Of a stretch of 64,000 nt of DNA, positions 31,777 to 44,739 are shown piece by piece. Source of the DNA: Trema orientale (taxonomy: Eukaryota > Streptophyta > Magnoliopsida > Rosales > Cannabaceae); NCBI GenBank assembly GCA_002914845.1, contig JXTC01000093.1, positions 575,230 through 639,229 of the forward strand. The letters are read 5' to 3'. The notes beneath the pieces were generated by a model, which worked only from the letters and a program-made list of their open reading frames with translations, searched no databases and was not told where the DNA came from. Within the stretch, counting starts at the first letter, position 1; the number at the start of each line of letters is the position of its first letter. The translations under genes and the position numbers were made by a program.

Positions 31777-32185
31777 TTATGTTTGGTGGGGGATAAATGA
31801 AAGGATGGAGAGGGGTGGAGGGAGAGGACAAATCTCTTGTTTGGTAAAAAAAGATAGAAGGAGGGAAAAGAGAAATGGAGGGATTAGAACTTCCTTTGGT
31901 CCCACCAAAATCAATCCTTCCCCATTGGAAGGATTAGAGAAAAGAGAGAAAAAGATGTAGTAAATTGACAAATTTACTCTCTAAAAAAAGTTATTAAGAA
32001 AATTATAAAATTAGTAATGTAGTAATTTTATTAATAATTACTTTTCTTCTTTTCTACTCTCCATCTTTTTCACACTTCGTTCTTCATACCAAACAACTTA
32101 AGAGATTATGATACTCCTCTCCCTCTTTTATATTCCTCATTCTTCTTAACCTCCTACTCTGATCTCTCTCTTCTACTAAACATAA
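31777..32185. mobile_element. MITE with TATGTTTGGT-type ends
   Basis: Left TTATGTTTGGTGGGGGA and, read from the right, TTATGTTTAGTAGAAGA form the ends of a roughly 409-bp purine-rich/pyrimidine-rich foldback. The halves are GGAGAGG-rich and CTCTCC-rich. A 67-codon frame inside it is a by-product of the purine-rich strand. Confidence 0.6.
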
Positions 32186-35026
32186 TGTGGGTTTGAAGAA
32201 ATAGAGGTATCTCTGCCTAATTGGCTAATTCAACTAATAATTACTTGAAAGATTGACCAAAAATTATTTTATAAATGTGTAGATAAACGTATCATAAATG
32301 GATGAAAAAAGGGAAACGTTTCTCTTATTAATTTCACGTATTTTATACATTAGTAAACATGGACTATAAATATAGACCTCAAACACAAATCACTTTTCCA
32401 GCTTAACTAACTAACAGCACTGTTATATCCAGATATTCCATGTGATTTCGTTCTTCTCTTTGGTTGAGTCTCGCACTACTAAGTTTTATTTTTTATTTTT
32501 TTTAAGAGTAACATTATTAATTTCGTCTTGGCAAACACTAATTGCAATTGATAAATGAGCATAATGTAATGGCCGTAATGATTAAGCCTGAAAACTATGG
32601 CTGAGTGTTCCCATGCATCAAACTGGGTCCAACCGACCTTTTCTGAGTTTTCAACAGTTTTAGGTGCCTGAAAGGATATATATGTTTAAAGTTGAAAATC
32701 ATAAGTACAATATTCATCAATTGCCTTGTGATTAGTGGGGTTGATATTGTCAATAATTTAACCTTATATATAAGTAGAATCTTCTAACTGTAACTGCCCT
32801 TTATTTTGCTTTTGACGGAACAGATTCTATTTGCGCGTATTTACGTATAGCAATGTTTATTGTTGGTAATTCACTTTCAGGAACAGATACCACAAGAGGC
32901 ACAGATTAATTTTAATGGATAAATGATCAATTTTCTATTGGTTAAAATAAAAAAAGAATATGCATAATTAGCCTAACTAATTAAAATGGATATGAGTTTT
33001 AAGTACTGCGTGAAAAAAAATAGACACTCCCTCTGGTCCATCTAGCTTTTGGATTTAAGTAGAAAGTACATGACTATATGTAGGGATGGAATCAGAATTT
33101 TAGTCTAGTATGGGCTAAAATTGCATTTTATCTATTATGTGGGGCTGTTTTATATTTTCTCCATTTTTTAGTTGGGGCTTTGGACATAATTTAGGTTAAA
33201 AAACTATAAATATGTGTAATAATTGGACATTTTAAAAGGAAAAACAAATTGAACCCCTACTAAGAACAATGTCCCTCCGTGACTATTTATGTAATTAATT
33301 AACTAAGTACAAAATAGTTTCATAATGTCTAAGAAATAGTCTAGGCCGATGACACCACCTGAATATACATATTGAAAATACTAATTTTTTCGTACAATGT
33401 GTTTGGTACGAGGGTAAAATGGAATGAAAGAGAGGGTTGGGGCCGTGAGGGGACTAATTGATGATGGATATCAAGTGTGGTTATTTTGTAGGAAGAAGTT
33501 TAAGAGTGAAGAGATTAAACTATGAATTTCAAACTCGATAGGTTAATTTGAGCAAATTTGTATTAATCCCAATACAATTAGATAGGTTTGTTTTATTCCT
33601 CTCTCATACTAATTAACACAACATGAGAATATAGTCCTTTCCTTAGCTAGATATGTAATTAAACTCATTTTTTCTTTTTTTTTTTTCCTTTTTTTTTGAA
33701 GGCAAACATGGAAATTATTCTCATTCTTTCTGATCTTCTCTATTAATTTTTTTTAGGGTTATGATCATGGTGTTCTTTTTCTCTTCTTAATATTTGGTGA
33801 TTGGCTAACTTTATCCCCTTTCTTGGAAAGTCTCTAAATACAAATATGTATATAATATATATATATATATTAGTCCCTTATCCTTGTGATACCAAACCAT
33901 TAATTAGCGGGTCCTATGGATCTGAATTTTTTATATCACGCGTTAAAAGATGGCTCTTTCAATATTAGGGGGGACACGATAAAGGAACTCTTTATTTCTG
34001 ATTTGTTTATTTATTTACTTTTGTTTCTCTTCGCGATCTTTTTCTTTTTTTATTTCTATTAATCTCTGAAAGATTTTCCTGCAAGAAATTTTAAAGTTCA
34101 CATGTCTACACTTTCCCCGAAGTTTCAGTTTAGCTAAAGTTTATTTATTGTCCAATGCTGAAAATCGGCGGATGTAGATTAATTAATAATTTCTTCAATT
34201 CGTTCCTCTAATTAAAGATATAAGAGGGTGCGCAATATTTCTTACATGTATGGCTTGCGCGGTCGCTCATTTCTATATTTCTTTTGGAGGAAAAGCAGTT
34301 CAATACAAAATATATACACGTATAAAGAAGTTCAACATGTACATATTTAACTTATGTATATGAACAACTTCTTCGAAACACAACTTAAAAAGGGTGGAAG
34401 ACCAAGTACCTCTTTCCTATGTATTGATGATGTATGTATAATATTTATGTATATATGTCGTTTATTCAAACGTACGTGGAAGACCAGCAAGAGTTGCATT
34501 GAATTAATTCAAAATCATAATGCATGTTTGGATATTAAACAGATGAGAAGATTTTAAACTAATTAACAATTTCCTATTATTGAAAACAAATAAGAAGTTA
34601 CTGTCAATATTCGTGTGTATCAGTGAGTGTATAGTACTGTTTTGGCATGGCGAATAATATAGACAATGGGGAGAAAATAAGGAGGCAATTATAAACCAAT
34701 CATATGAGATTGATATCTAAAGCATTCATGAAATCACCAAGGTAGACTCGTAGAATCATATAAAGAAAACTATACCCTATACTTATATATATATATATAT
34801 ATATATACATATCGCCAGTTTGATTGTGCTACATCAGGCTTAAGCTCCTTATTATTAGTTATAGCTTTCTAAAAGCCTGTACGGCGACGATCGAAGGCGG
34901 GCGTACGTTTATGGCCTGCCAGGTCCCAACTATTCATAGTTGTACTTTATATGAATCATGAAGTAATGATATATGGAAAAGGAAAGTTATAATTAGCTAA
35001 TAATACAGTTTATTCTTTTAAATTTC

Positions 35027-35063
<37 letters not shown>

Positions 35064-38000
35064 AATATATATATATATACACAAATAGTTCCAGCTTCAT
35101 AATTAATAGGAGTTTAGGACCCGATCTAATAATTAATGCCTTCTAAGTATGTATACTTGGTTAATTTGGTAGACTTGAAGACGAGTTTGATGAATTAGTG
35201 ATCAGTACCTCAGTCGGTCCTATACCATCTAGTCATTGTATTCATTTTACAAACTTGATCAGTACTAATTGATTACTTTTGTACTAATTGATTACCTCAG
35301 TCGGTCCTATACCATCTAGTCATATATATAAATGTATGTTACCTTTGTGTACTGAAAATTGTTTTGTAATTAGTACAAAAATATACGATAATTTTCCACG
35401 AACTCCGTAAGTAATTACTTGCAAGAAACATGCAATTGGCGGGAAAAATGTCATGAGCCATAAAGTCCTGAGCACGAAAAATATTCAAGAGTACTATTGC
35501 GGTTGATAAGTTCAAATTAAGATGATATCATCATATGCGTACAATTACACGTGACGAAATGCCCAAAAAGCGGTTCACTAGGGTTCTGATTGACAACAAC
35601 TACAAGTGATGCTTTGACAGTTCAACAAATTAAGCAGTTATTTATGGTACTGTTGTGCATATATGTATATACATATATATAGAAAGGAGGCTAAAGCTTT
35701 ACCATTTACACACACGAGGTTCCTTAACAATCCGACATTCATACATAGCTAATGTTGATCTACTGTATAATTGGGATAAATGCTTAATTTTGGCGACTAA
35801 ACGCTTGTCTGGATAAATACTTAAAGCAATTTAATAGCTCGACTTACGATGTACAATTAATTATTGGGTATGACATATCCAACTAATTAACTCAAATTAA
35901 CTGAGTCGCAAGTCTCTCAGAGCCAGAATTGAGATAATGACTGAACAGGAAAGAAACAATGTTGATTCAATCCGGATGAGTCCAGTACCAGCGGCAGAAC
36001 TACTAAAAGTCTTGATTTAGAGGATCTTCATGAGGAAATTCACGTTAGCAATAAAATAAGTAACAGCTAAATGATGACGTGAACCAATGAGAATTAAGTC
36101 CTCGAAGAATCATGTGTCAACTAAATTATGCCTATAAATAGCAAGGTTAGGTTTTGTTTGAAACTTCGTTATTTCCTTGTCTAAACGCTGTCAAATTTAT
36201 TTTTGAGTTAAGAATCGGAGAGAGTTTTTGTTAGAAATTAATCTATTAATAATTTTCTTTTGGCTTTTATGGCCTAAATGATGGATTTTAAAATAGCTTC
36301 TTCGGTCGGAAAGAATTTCACAAAGAAGTCGCCTTATTAGCTTCTCCAAGAAGAGTTTCGTACAAAATAAGGGAAGCTATATTTTAAGGTTTACTATACT
36401 TCTTAGATCTTACTAATTCTTGTACCCTTTATTATAAATTATACATTACCATTTTATTCCTAATATTCCCGAACAATATGTCTAATTCTTTTCATGATAA
36501 GACATATATACACAGTAGGATTTAAATGTGCAAATTTCAAAAGCTAAGTAATCTCCTTCAGTACGTAGAAGATAGAAGTCGTCACAAACCCATACATATA
36601 TATATATATATATAAAAGAAAATCTTTCATTGTAAAGAAAACATGACTCATTGACTTGGGTGCTACTTACTAAGAGAGTTGGCTGACAAGTGACAAAGGC
36701 ATGAGGATACTTCTCGGACCCTAAGAATTTACTTATTTATTTATTTATTTTTCACTAAACTGGCTCATAAATATGACGTCTGGAATCATAATAATTAGTA
36801 AAGCAAAATTATTACGTTACACATGGAAAGTTGCACCGTAGGCGTGCGCATTTTCTATAGTGGGGACTGGATGCATTTATCATATTCATATATTATTGAT
36901 GATTTAAACGGAATTTTCAGAGAAAAGGTAAAAAGTTGATCGTAACATGTTTGTCACTATATTTCAATGGTGGCAAACTCTGAGTTCTTGTGACTATAAG
37001 ACTGTCAGGGACTCCAAATCAATGGTCTATTATTTGATTGAATTGAGAAAGACTTTTGCATGTGATCCACTCTTAGGCGTGGGCAGAGATTTCATTTGTT
37101 TGTTGTCCGTACGGCACACTACTTCTGAGTCTAATATTGGGCCTGCAAACATGTGACGTGGCCCATTTAAGCTGCTGTGCCACTGCCCGGGGCCCCGGCC
37201 TATGTCACATGCATGCAAGTATTCATTATTCAATATGGTTAGTTATGACTTGACCTTCGGCTTTTAGATAACAAAGGGAAAATAAATTTTGGCAAAGCGA
37301 AATGGACTGAATTATTATGGGATTTTCCGTGCTAATGTGAAACTTTCATCATTTCATGTGTCTCGTGATGAACTAAGAATCAAGAAAAAGAATGTCAACA
37401 TGAGTACTACACTAGCGTTATTTGACACATTAGTTAAATATCATATGAGAGCATGTCTTGAAACATATGCAAAAGTTGAAGAAATTTTCACTCTTTCTCC
37501 CCTCTCTAAAATGTTTCCTCACTAATGTTCAAGAAACCATTGTATGACAAATAACACAAAGTAGTACATCAATAACATAAGAAATATACTAAAAGACATG
37601 CACAAGTAATGCATATATCAATATTCACTATCTATTGGTCTAAACTTATGTGGTTCCTCTAGAGGTGAAAATGGACAAAGACTTTTAGCTTGTTCTTGCT
37701 TCATATATACTTCAACCTCCTCTAATCGAAAAAATTACGTTATCAATGTTTTTTGAAGAAGGTTTTGCAGTACATATATTATTATAATATGAAAATGGTT
37801 TTCTTTAATTGTTTGAAAATATTGTGACGACTCTAGACATTTGATCAATTTTTAGCTAGAATTGGTTTTAGATTAGCTTTGTTTATGTTTTAATGAACAA
37901 GAAAGAATATCCTTTCTTACCAACGTTTCAACAACAATTAATAATAATGACCTAATGAACTTCTAACCTTTTTTTTGGTAGTGTTTGTCTCATTGTTTTT

Positions 38001-38220
38001 AGAAACATTAAAGTGGGTAGTGTCTGTTTTGGACACTTGATTTTGAATGTCCATGTTTTTAGTCTTTCAGTTTGTGTCCAGATACATTAGCAAGAAATCA
38101 ATGGGAAGAGGCATAAATCAACGTACAAAAATAATAATAAACTAATATTGACATAAATCATAAGAGATGCAACAAGCTTTGAAACTGAGAAGAAAGAAGA
38201 AAAAAGCATAAAGAAATAGT
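32186..38220. other. Long intergenic stretch without a supported gene
   Basis: AT-rich throughout. Seen: an isolated MITE-like end near 33398 (TGTGTTTGGTACGAGGG), TA and GA microsatellites (33856-33871, 34785-34808, 35028-35060, 36598-36614), a repeated 29-bp segment CCTCAGTCGGTCCTATACCA etc. at about 35208 and 35296, and a TATA-like CCTATAAATAGCAAGG near 36131 with no gene behind it. Open frames at 34354, 36947 and 37289 are not recognisable. Confidence 0.45.
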
Positions 38221-39158
38221 CAGTAGCGGAGCTAGAAATATATTTCAAGGGGGAAGGGACAAACATAGAGATCAAAATTTTAAGCTAGCTTAAATAAAAA
38301 TTCAACTAACGTTATTATAGTATGTTTTCTTACGTATAGAATAATGAGTACAATTTTTATTTAAAATACTTTCTAAATTAAACATAGAAAACTCATTTAT
38401 TTTATAAAATTTACAAACTAGAAGAAGAAAACAAAAATAATATTAATTTACGAACATGTAATTATCTTAACTAAATGTGTGAGTGAAATTTTTTTTTTTT
38501 AGGAGATGAAAATATATGAGTGAATTGAAATTTTTTTTAAAAAATACAAATATAAAACACACAAATATCACATGTATCCATCATAAAATTATTTTTTTCC
38601 AATTTAATATGTTGCCTACTATGATATATTGTATTTTAAGAAAAACAAAAGTTGTTGATAAAAGTTAGGAAGAAAAAAATATAGAGGTAAAAGACAGTAT
38701 TAAGATAAACTATAAGAAACTTAAAAGTAAATAGACGGATGATATTTAAAGATCAGAGAAATAATTAACTTAATTTTGAATGGATTAAATGTAGAAAGTT
38801 TAAATTTAATGAAAAAAATCTATGAGTTAATTGATTTAAAATATAAATACTATATACATACATAATATTCTGAAAGAAAAAAAATAAAATTCTAATCTTA
38901 GTGTATGGACGAGTATTTGATCAACACAAGATCAGTTGTTAATTAGTTTTATGTTCAACTTGTATATAATTACACAGTATTTATCGTATGTTAAACACGT
39001 TGGACTATAGGTCAGGAGACCTTATGTCTATTTTTAATCCTCATGCTTTGCTTTTTAATATCTGAAATTGATACTCTTCTTTTCTCGTATATAAGAATTT
39101 TTTTTCAAAAATCCAAGGAGGCATATGCGCCCCTTGCCTTAACGTAGCTTCGCCATTG
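38221..39158. mobile_element. Non-autonomous hAT element, copy A
   Basis: About 938 bp with ends CAGTAGCGGAGCTA and, from the right, CAATGGCGAAGCTA, the GGCGGAGC type common in plant hAT families. The 8-bp flanks GAAATAGT (38213-38220) and GAAATGGT (39159-39166) differ by one base, matching the hAT 8-bp duplication. No transposase frame. Its interior matches the element at 62703-63613 over several blocks. Confidence 0.85.
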
Positions 39159-40290
39159 GAAATGGTGATGGGTCGTGCAGGAAAACGTGAATAGACTATG
39201 GAATCACCATTAGGAATGAGTGACTTCAAGGTAGCTGTGTGGACAAGTAGTCACCTACCAAGTGGCTAAGTGATATGGAGCTTTTCTTTTAGCAAAAAAT
39301 GATATGGAGCTTTCAGAGAAAAAAAAAAAAAAAAAAAAAACTGAGTGGGTGACTATGGAATTACGCTCCATGGTCATTTGGTGAGTGACTTTGTAGTGCA
39401 AGTGAACAGTTGGCTGACCATCGGATCACCTGGTGGGTGTCTTCATTTAGGACGAAGATCCTCTGTCTCATAACCCTATAACCCTATCTCCTTCTCTGGC
39501 TGAAAGCTCTATATTTTGACACCTATAAGCATCACGTGCTAGCTTCTCAAACAAACAATTAAGGCTCTATTTGCCTTTTATTAATATCTTTATGATTTAG
39601 TCTTTCTCTTCCCCTTCCCCATCTCTCATTCTACCAAGTATCAAAAAAAACTCAAAAAGCATATGACATTCGCAACTCTTCAATAACTGATTGCTCGAAA
39701 TTAAAAATTGGAAATCTCCACAAAGATTTAGGTGTTTTTTGACTAAAAACTAATCAAAGCAAAGAACAAAAATGTTATACGTTTAGATCTGTCCACTTTC
39801 TTTGTCATTCCAGACCCAATTGATTTTTTCGTTTGTCTCGACAAATTGGATTGCTCTTCTTCCCCTCCTATTTCATATGTGCCTTACAACCAGGGAAAAA
39901 AAGATTGTATAGAAGTTTTACATCAGGTTGGGTTCTTTTCTATTTACTTCAGTCGACTAGAGCCTCAAAAATAATAGTGGGCAATTTTTCTTACACCTCA
40001 GGAAATTAATGCTTTAGGAACAGCTTTGAACTTCCATAGATAATGGATCCTTGCAAGATGAAAAGAGCTTTTTAGAATTTTTTTCTTTTTTAAGGAAAAA
40101 AAAAACCAATCAGCACAGGGAAAGGGAATCAAATTATTTCAATGCTTCTATGATCATGTGAAAATTCTCTTATCGCCAAAAAAATTTGATAAAAAGACTA
40201 ATCATGCTCTGAACTTTTCACAGAGAAACATGGAGAAGGGAAAAAGAAAAAGAAGAAAGAAAGAACAAAAAGAAAAAAACAAAAACAAAA
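39159..40290. other. Intergenic stretch
   Basis: Contains GTGACTA/AGTCACC-rich sequence (39200-39440), a 14-bp duplication TGATATGGAGCTTT (39271-39284 and 39300-39313) around a 15-bp filler, and poly(A) at 39320-39341. No gene. Confidence 0.45.
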
Positions 40291-41908
40291 CACTATAAGA
40301 AAAGTGGGCTTTCACGTCACTTTTTTCAGTGACGTCTAAAGCATATCACGTCGTCCAACAGAGCGATGTGTATTTACACGCTGTTAAAAGTAGTATTTTT
40401 CTACGTCACCAGAAAAGCGACACAATAGATCTACAACATCACTAAAAAAAGCAGCGTCAACTACGACGTCTCTTTTTTGGTGACGTAGTAAATCTACCAT
40501 GTCGCTTTTTTGGTGACATGGAAAATATTTTCAAAATTTTTTTAAAATTAAATTTCATTTAAATGCTCAAGATTTGATTTACAAAAACAAAATTATAAAT
40601 AACATAAAGTATACTGTATCATAATGCAACATCAAGATTCGCAAATATAACTTAAATTCTAAAAATAAAAACTCGTACATATAAAAGTACAATAAAGTCT
40701 AATTTAAGTAAAGTTACATTATAAATTAAAAGTATAAAGTTCTACTATTAATTTAAAAATAACAGAATGCATTTGGATTGTCCTGTAAGTATAAGCATAC
40801 TTCCATAGAGTCTTTATTTCAACCATGCACTAGTTTAGTTGGCTAATTATTTCAACAAGCTAATTAGTGATTATAATTGTTCTTCACTTTACTAAGTCAT
40901 ATAGCTCTAGCCTCTAAGTCATCTTGCTTCATACCTTGTGTAATAGATGAGCTTTAATTTGGGGAAACTTGAATTCTGTGTAGTTAGGATTCATGAACTT
41001 GATGTCCTCTCCTTGTTAGGATATGTAATATCTACACAAAAAATTTAAAAAATACTATATAAATAAATCATTATGTCCAATAAAAAACATCAGACATTAT
41101 GTGTTATTAAAAAAAATGAACGAAAAAAGAAAAAGATTCACCTTAATTATTTCAACAAGTCATGATGCATACATAATTTGGTTTTCCTCAATAATCTTTT
41201 ATGACTTCCATCATAGATTATCAACAACGTTCATTCCACATATAACAACACATTTGAACTGGGAAAGCCATAATGACTAATAATAAATTCTACAAATCGG
41301 TATATCTCATATGCTGCTTAACATTTTATCAGTAAGAACAAGTCACAAAATACGGATCAAAGCTGCTTAGCAAAAAGTCATAACGATGCATAAAAATAAT
41401 CAAACTAGGTCCATAGAGACTTAAAGACACCTATCTCCCTATTTCTAAGTCTAGTAAGTCAAACTAAGTGCTAAATGCTATTATATGGTCAAATTAAAAT
41501 AATGAGCTAATAAGTAATGTATAACCAACGAGTTAGGCCATCAAAAGGAATATAATTCACTACTGCGACATATCTTTTACTAAAATAGGAGCTTTTAAGC
41601 TTAGGATTTGATCGTTTGACATGTACTGATATAAATGAACAAAAATTAAAAAGCAGTCAAATTATTAAAGACATTTTACATTATTTGGGCCAGTTATGTA
41701 AATAAAATTAATTGTTGAATCGTGTCTTTATGATATTTGGAAGGGCACTAACATAATTATCCAAGCGTAACGCTATACAAATGTCTACTCTTATGCTTCC
41801 TAAGTCAGTGATTTGTGCAATAAAATGATACACACAAAAAGACTTGGACCTAAAAATGAAACAGAATAAATTGTTGCAATAAATGATAATACAACTTATG
41901 GAACAATT

Positions 41909-42110
41909 TTTTTTTTTTTTAAAAAAAAGTGGGGCTTAACTAATGACCTCCACTTATTACAAATTAAAGAAAAATACCTACTACTACCCAATCTCCATCC
42001 CACCCCATTAGAGATAATAGGTTTTCACGCTTACTCCTAGTGTGACTCGAACACAGGACCGAGATCCCAGGTAGTGGGTGCTCTTACCACTTGAGCCAAC
42101 CCACTTCGTC
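41909..42110 (-). mobile_element. tRNA-derived SINE
   Basis: Bounded by a perfect 18-bp duplication ACAACTTATGGAACAATT (41891-41908 and 42111-42128). Read on the minus strand, it has an A box TGGCTCAAGTGG, a B box GTTCGAGTC about 45 bp further, and an A-tail (T-run at 41909-41920). All three SINE hallmarks are present. Insertion is fairly young because the duplication is intact. Confidence 0.9.
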
Positions 42111-43091
42111 ACAACTTATGGAACAATTATTTCATGTTAGAGCAAAGTTTAGAGATTGAAAACTTACAAGATATATACATAACCAAGTACTCAGTGAAAC
42201 TACTAATGCAAGAAAAAGAAAGGCTTTATCTTTCTTATGTCTGCAGGACTTAAATGTGTAAGCGAATTGTTTCTGTAAGTAGACGCGGATTACTCCCCAT
42301 ACCCCTGTACTCGGGAGTACTTCAGGAGGATAGGATATAGAATTCAACATGTTGAAAAATAAAACTTTTAACAGAAAAAAAAAAAACACAGATGAAATCA
42401 ATTTTACAAACTTCTTCGTCTATTTTTTTTTTCTTTTCCTAATAAAAAATTGCTTATGTAGTATATAGAAATTAGCACCATATACTTTTTTCTCTATTTC
42501 TTTTTCTAGTCAAAGAGTGATTTAATGATAGTAAATAGAAATCATCAAGACAAAGTACAGACCTTTTCTCTATCTTTTTTCCTTCCCTAATCAGAATCAC
42601 CTTCATCACTTCATTGTGTCGGTTACTAGAAGCTCTCATGTCATAGACAGAGTTGGACTGGACTGAAATTCAGTTATCCCTAAATGAAATCATCACGAAT
42701 GAACACAAAGCCACCCTTTTACGAAAAACAACAATAACAACAAGAACAATGAAAAAACTTGGCAGAAATCCAGCTCAACTTTTAATAATCAAAGTAGATT
42801 GACATATCATATAAAACATCATAAGTTCTTCAGTCCCATCTTTCTAACAAAAATTAAACCCAATTCAGGGGAGGAATCTCCCAAAACAATGCACAGATTC
42901 AATAACAAAATGCAAAAATCAATACGCTAAAAATAATACTCATAACATAATAAAATTTGATGAAAATAGAGTGTATAGGTAAGGATTGAACCAAACTTCA
43001 TCGATGGTTGGAAGGGAGATGAATGGAATCAAGAAAAGCTCATCTCAAATAAATGAGACAATTGCTGGCCATGACTCCAGCAGTGATCAGA

Positions 43092-43741
43092 GGCTTAGGC
43101 GTTTTTTGGCATCATAACTAAAAAATTGTTTTTTATATTTAAAAATAGAAAACTGTTTTATGAGGACAAGCAAGGGTGTTTGGCATTATTCTTTGAGAAC
43201 AATTTTCAAAAACAGAGTTAAAGAAAACAGAAAATTCAGAGAACAACAAAATGTTGTTTTCAAAGTGATTTCTTAACTTTTTCTTTTTTTAAAAGAATAA
43301 AATAATTCTTTTACATGAATTTTATATACACATTCTCTCGTACTTTCTCTCCCATCAATTTCTTTCTCATCACTTTCTCTCACTACATTCTCTCTCATCA
43401 CTTTCTCTCTCCTCATTCTCTCCACTTTTTATTTCCTCATTCTTTCTTATCACTTTCTCTCTCATTCTTATCTTTTCTCTTGCTACTTTCTCTCTCTCCT
43501 TATTCCCTTACTTGAATTTATATCTCGTCCCTCCCTTTTGATTTTTTCTCTCTAAATAATTTTTTTATACTACAAATATGATTTTTTATGTCGATATAAT
43601 TTTTTTCCTTGAAAAATGTTTTTAAGAAACATTTGCCAAACACCCATTATTTTCTAAAAATATTATAAAACAGTTTTTGTTCTCATTTCTGAAAACATAA
43701 CTCTAAAAATAGAATACAAAAAAAATGCCAAACAACCCCTT
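43092..43741. mobile_element. MITE-like foldback with GTTTGGCAT ends
   Basis: GTGTTTGGCATTATTCTTTG (about 43176) and AATGCCAAACAACCCCTTA (about 43722) form inverted ends, and an outer TTTTTTGGCATCAT lies near 43100. The middle (43320-43550) is a CT-rich low-complexity tract of CTTTCTCTC units. Nested in the CACTA-like element. Confidence 0.5.
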
Positions 43742-44585
43742 AGTCTCCCATCTTTGATAATGGAGAACAGCTTCTGACACTAGGAATGGCAAAAATCCCC
43801 CTACTGTCCACCTCTTCCCACCATAGCCAAAAATTTATCCCTAGGAAAGAGAAGAAATTTAAGCATATTATAGAAATAGAATTTCAAAAGCAAGAATAAA
43901 AACAAAACTTTACGAGAGCCACAGATCAAGAGGTCCAACTTGAACTCAGACAAAGCAAAACAAAGAAAAACTTACTCACAGTGGCCAAAATCTTAAACCT
44001 AATATCAAATTATAATATTTTAGACAATAATCACTTAAACACGAAGCCCACTCCTAGAAAAGAGAATTTCTATGAAAAAAATGACTAAAAATGGAAGAAA
44101 TTACCTTCAAATGTCGAACAAAATGGTAAAACGGCTAGGTGGAAGCCGGAGGGGGAGGTGGCATCGTTTCGAGAGATAGAGAGAGTGATACGCAAAGAGG
44201 GATCTTAGGTTAAGATCCCTGAAAAGAGAACATTTGACGTAATGTTAAACACGACGTCGTTATGCTGCCTTAACGTCATGCATGGCGCAATGTAATTGGC
44301 ATATAACATCGCTTCAGGAGCAACGTCATAGGGGATGGGCTTCGTCGCTTCCCATGTGACGGGGAATCCCAGAAAAAAAGGGCCCAAGCCCGTCACTCCT
44401 TATGCAACGTAATAGGTCATTGGACCTTTCTCGTCACATATCTGGTAATGTTATAAGGCCATTTTTTTCATGTCGCGCCAACTTCAAAAATGGTATAGAA
44501 TTAAGTGATATGCTAGTCCATTCTTGTAGTAGTGAAACAAACAGGTCTTTAATTAGTTTACACATTAGGCATGTAAGAGAGATAA

Positions 44586-44739
44586 ATTTCAGCCTTGGGA
44601 TAGGAGGAGATAGAGAAGTGAGACATACGATCCTAGTCCCTTCATTTAAGCTTTTTGGCAAAATTTCAGCCTTGGGATAAGAAGACAGAAAAGTGAAACA
44701 GATGACTCTAGTCCTTTCGTTTAAACTTTTTGAACTAGT
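44586..44739. repeat. Diverged tandem duplication, 77-bp unit
   Basis: ATTTCAGCCTTGGGATAxGA begins both copies (44586 and 44663) and both end in TTTAAxCTTTTTG. It lies just outside the CACTA-like right end. Confidence 0.75.

Larger units (their letters stand above)
40291..44534. mobile_element. Large non-autonomous CACTA-like element
   Basis: Begins CACTATAAGAAAAGTGGGC and ends TTCTTGTAGTAGTG (CACTACTACAAGAA read from the right), 4.24 kb. AAA flanks both ends, which would fit a 3-bp duplication but is weak evidence in A-rich DNA. Subterminal regions carry repeated GTGACGT/ACGTCGC motifs (40315-40520 at the left, 44220-44480 at the right), as in CACTA elements. No transposase remains. A SINE and a MITE-like block are nested inside. 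Confidence 0.6.

Noticed and set aside
36125..36500. A TATA-like CCTATAAATAGCAAGG followed by leader-like sequence, suggesting a gene start
   Set aside because: No open frame or splice-consistent coding sequence follows within the next kilobases.
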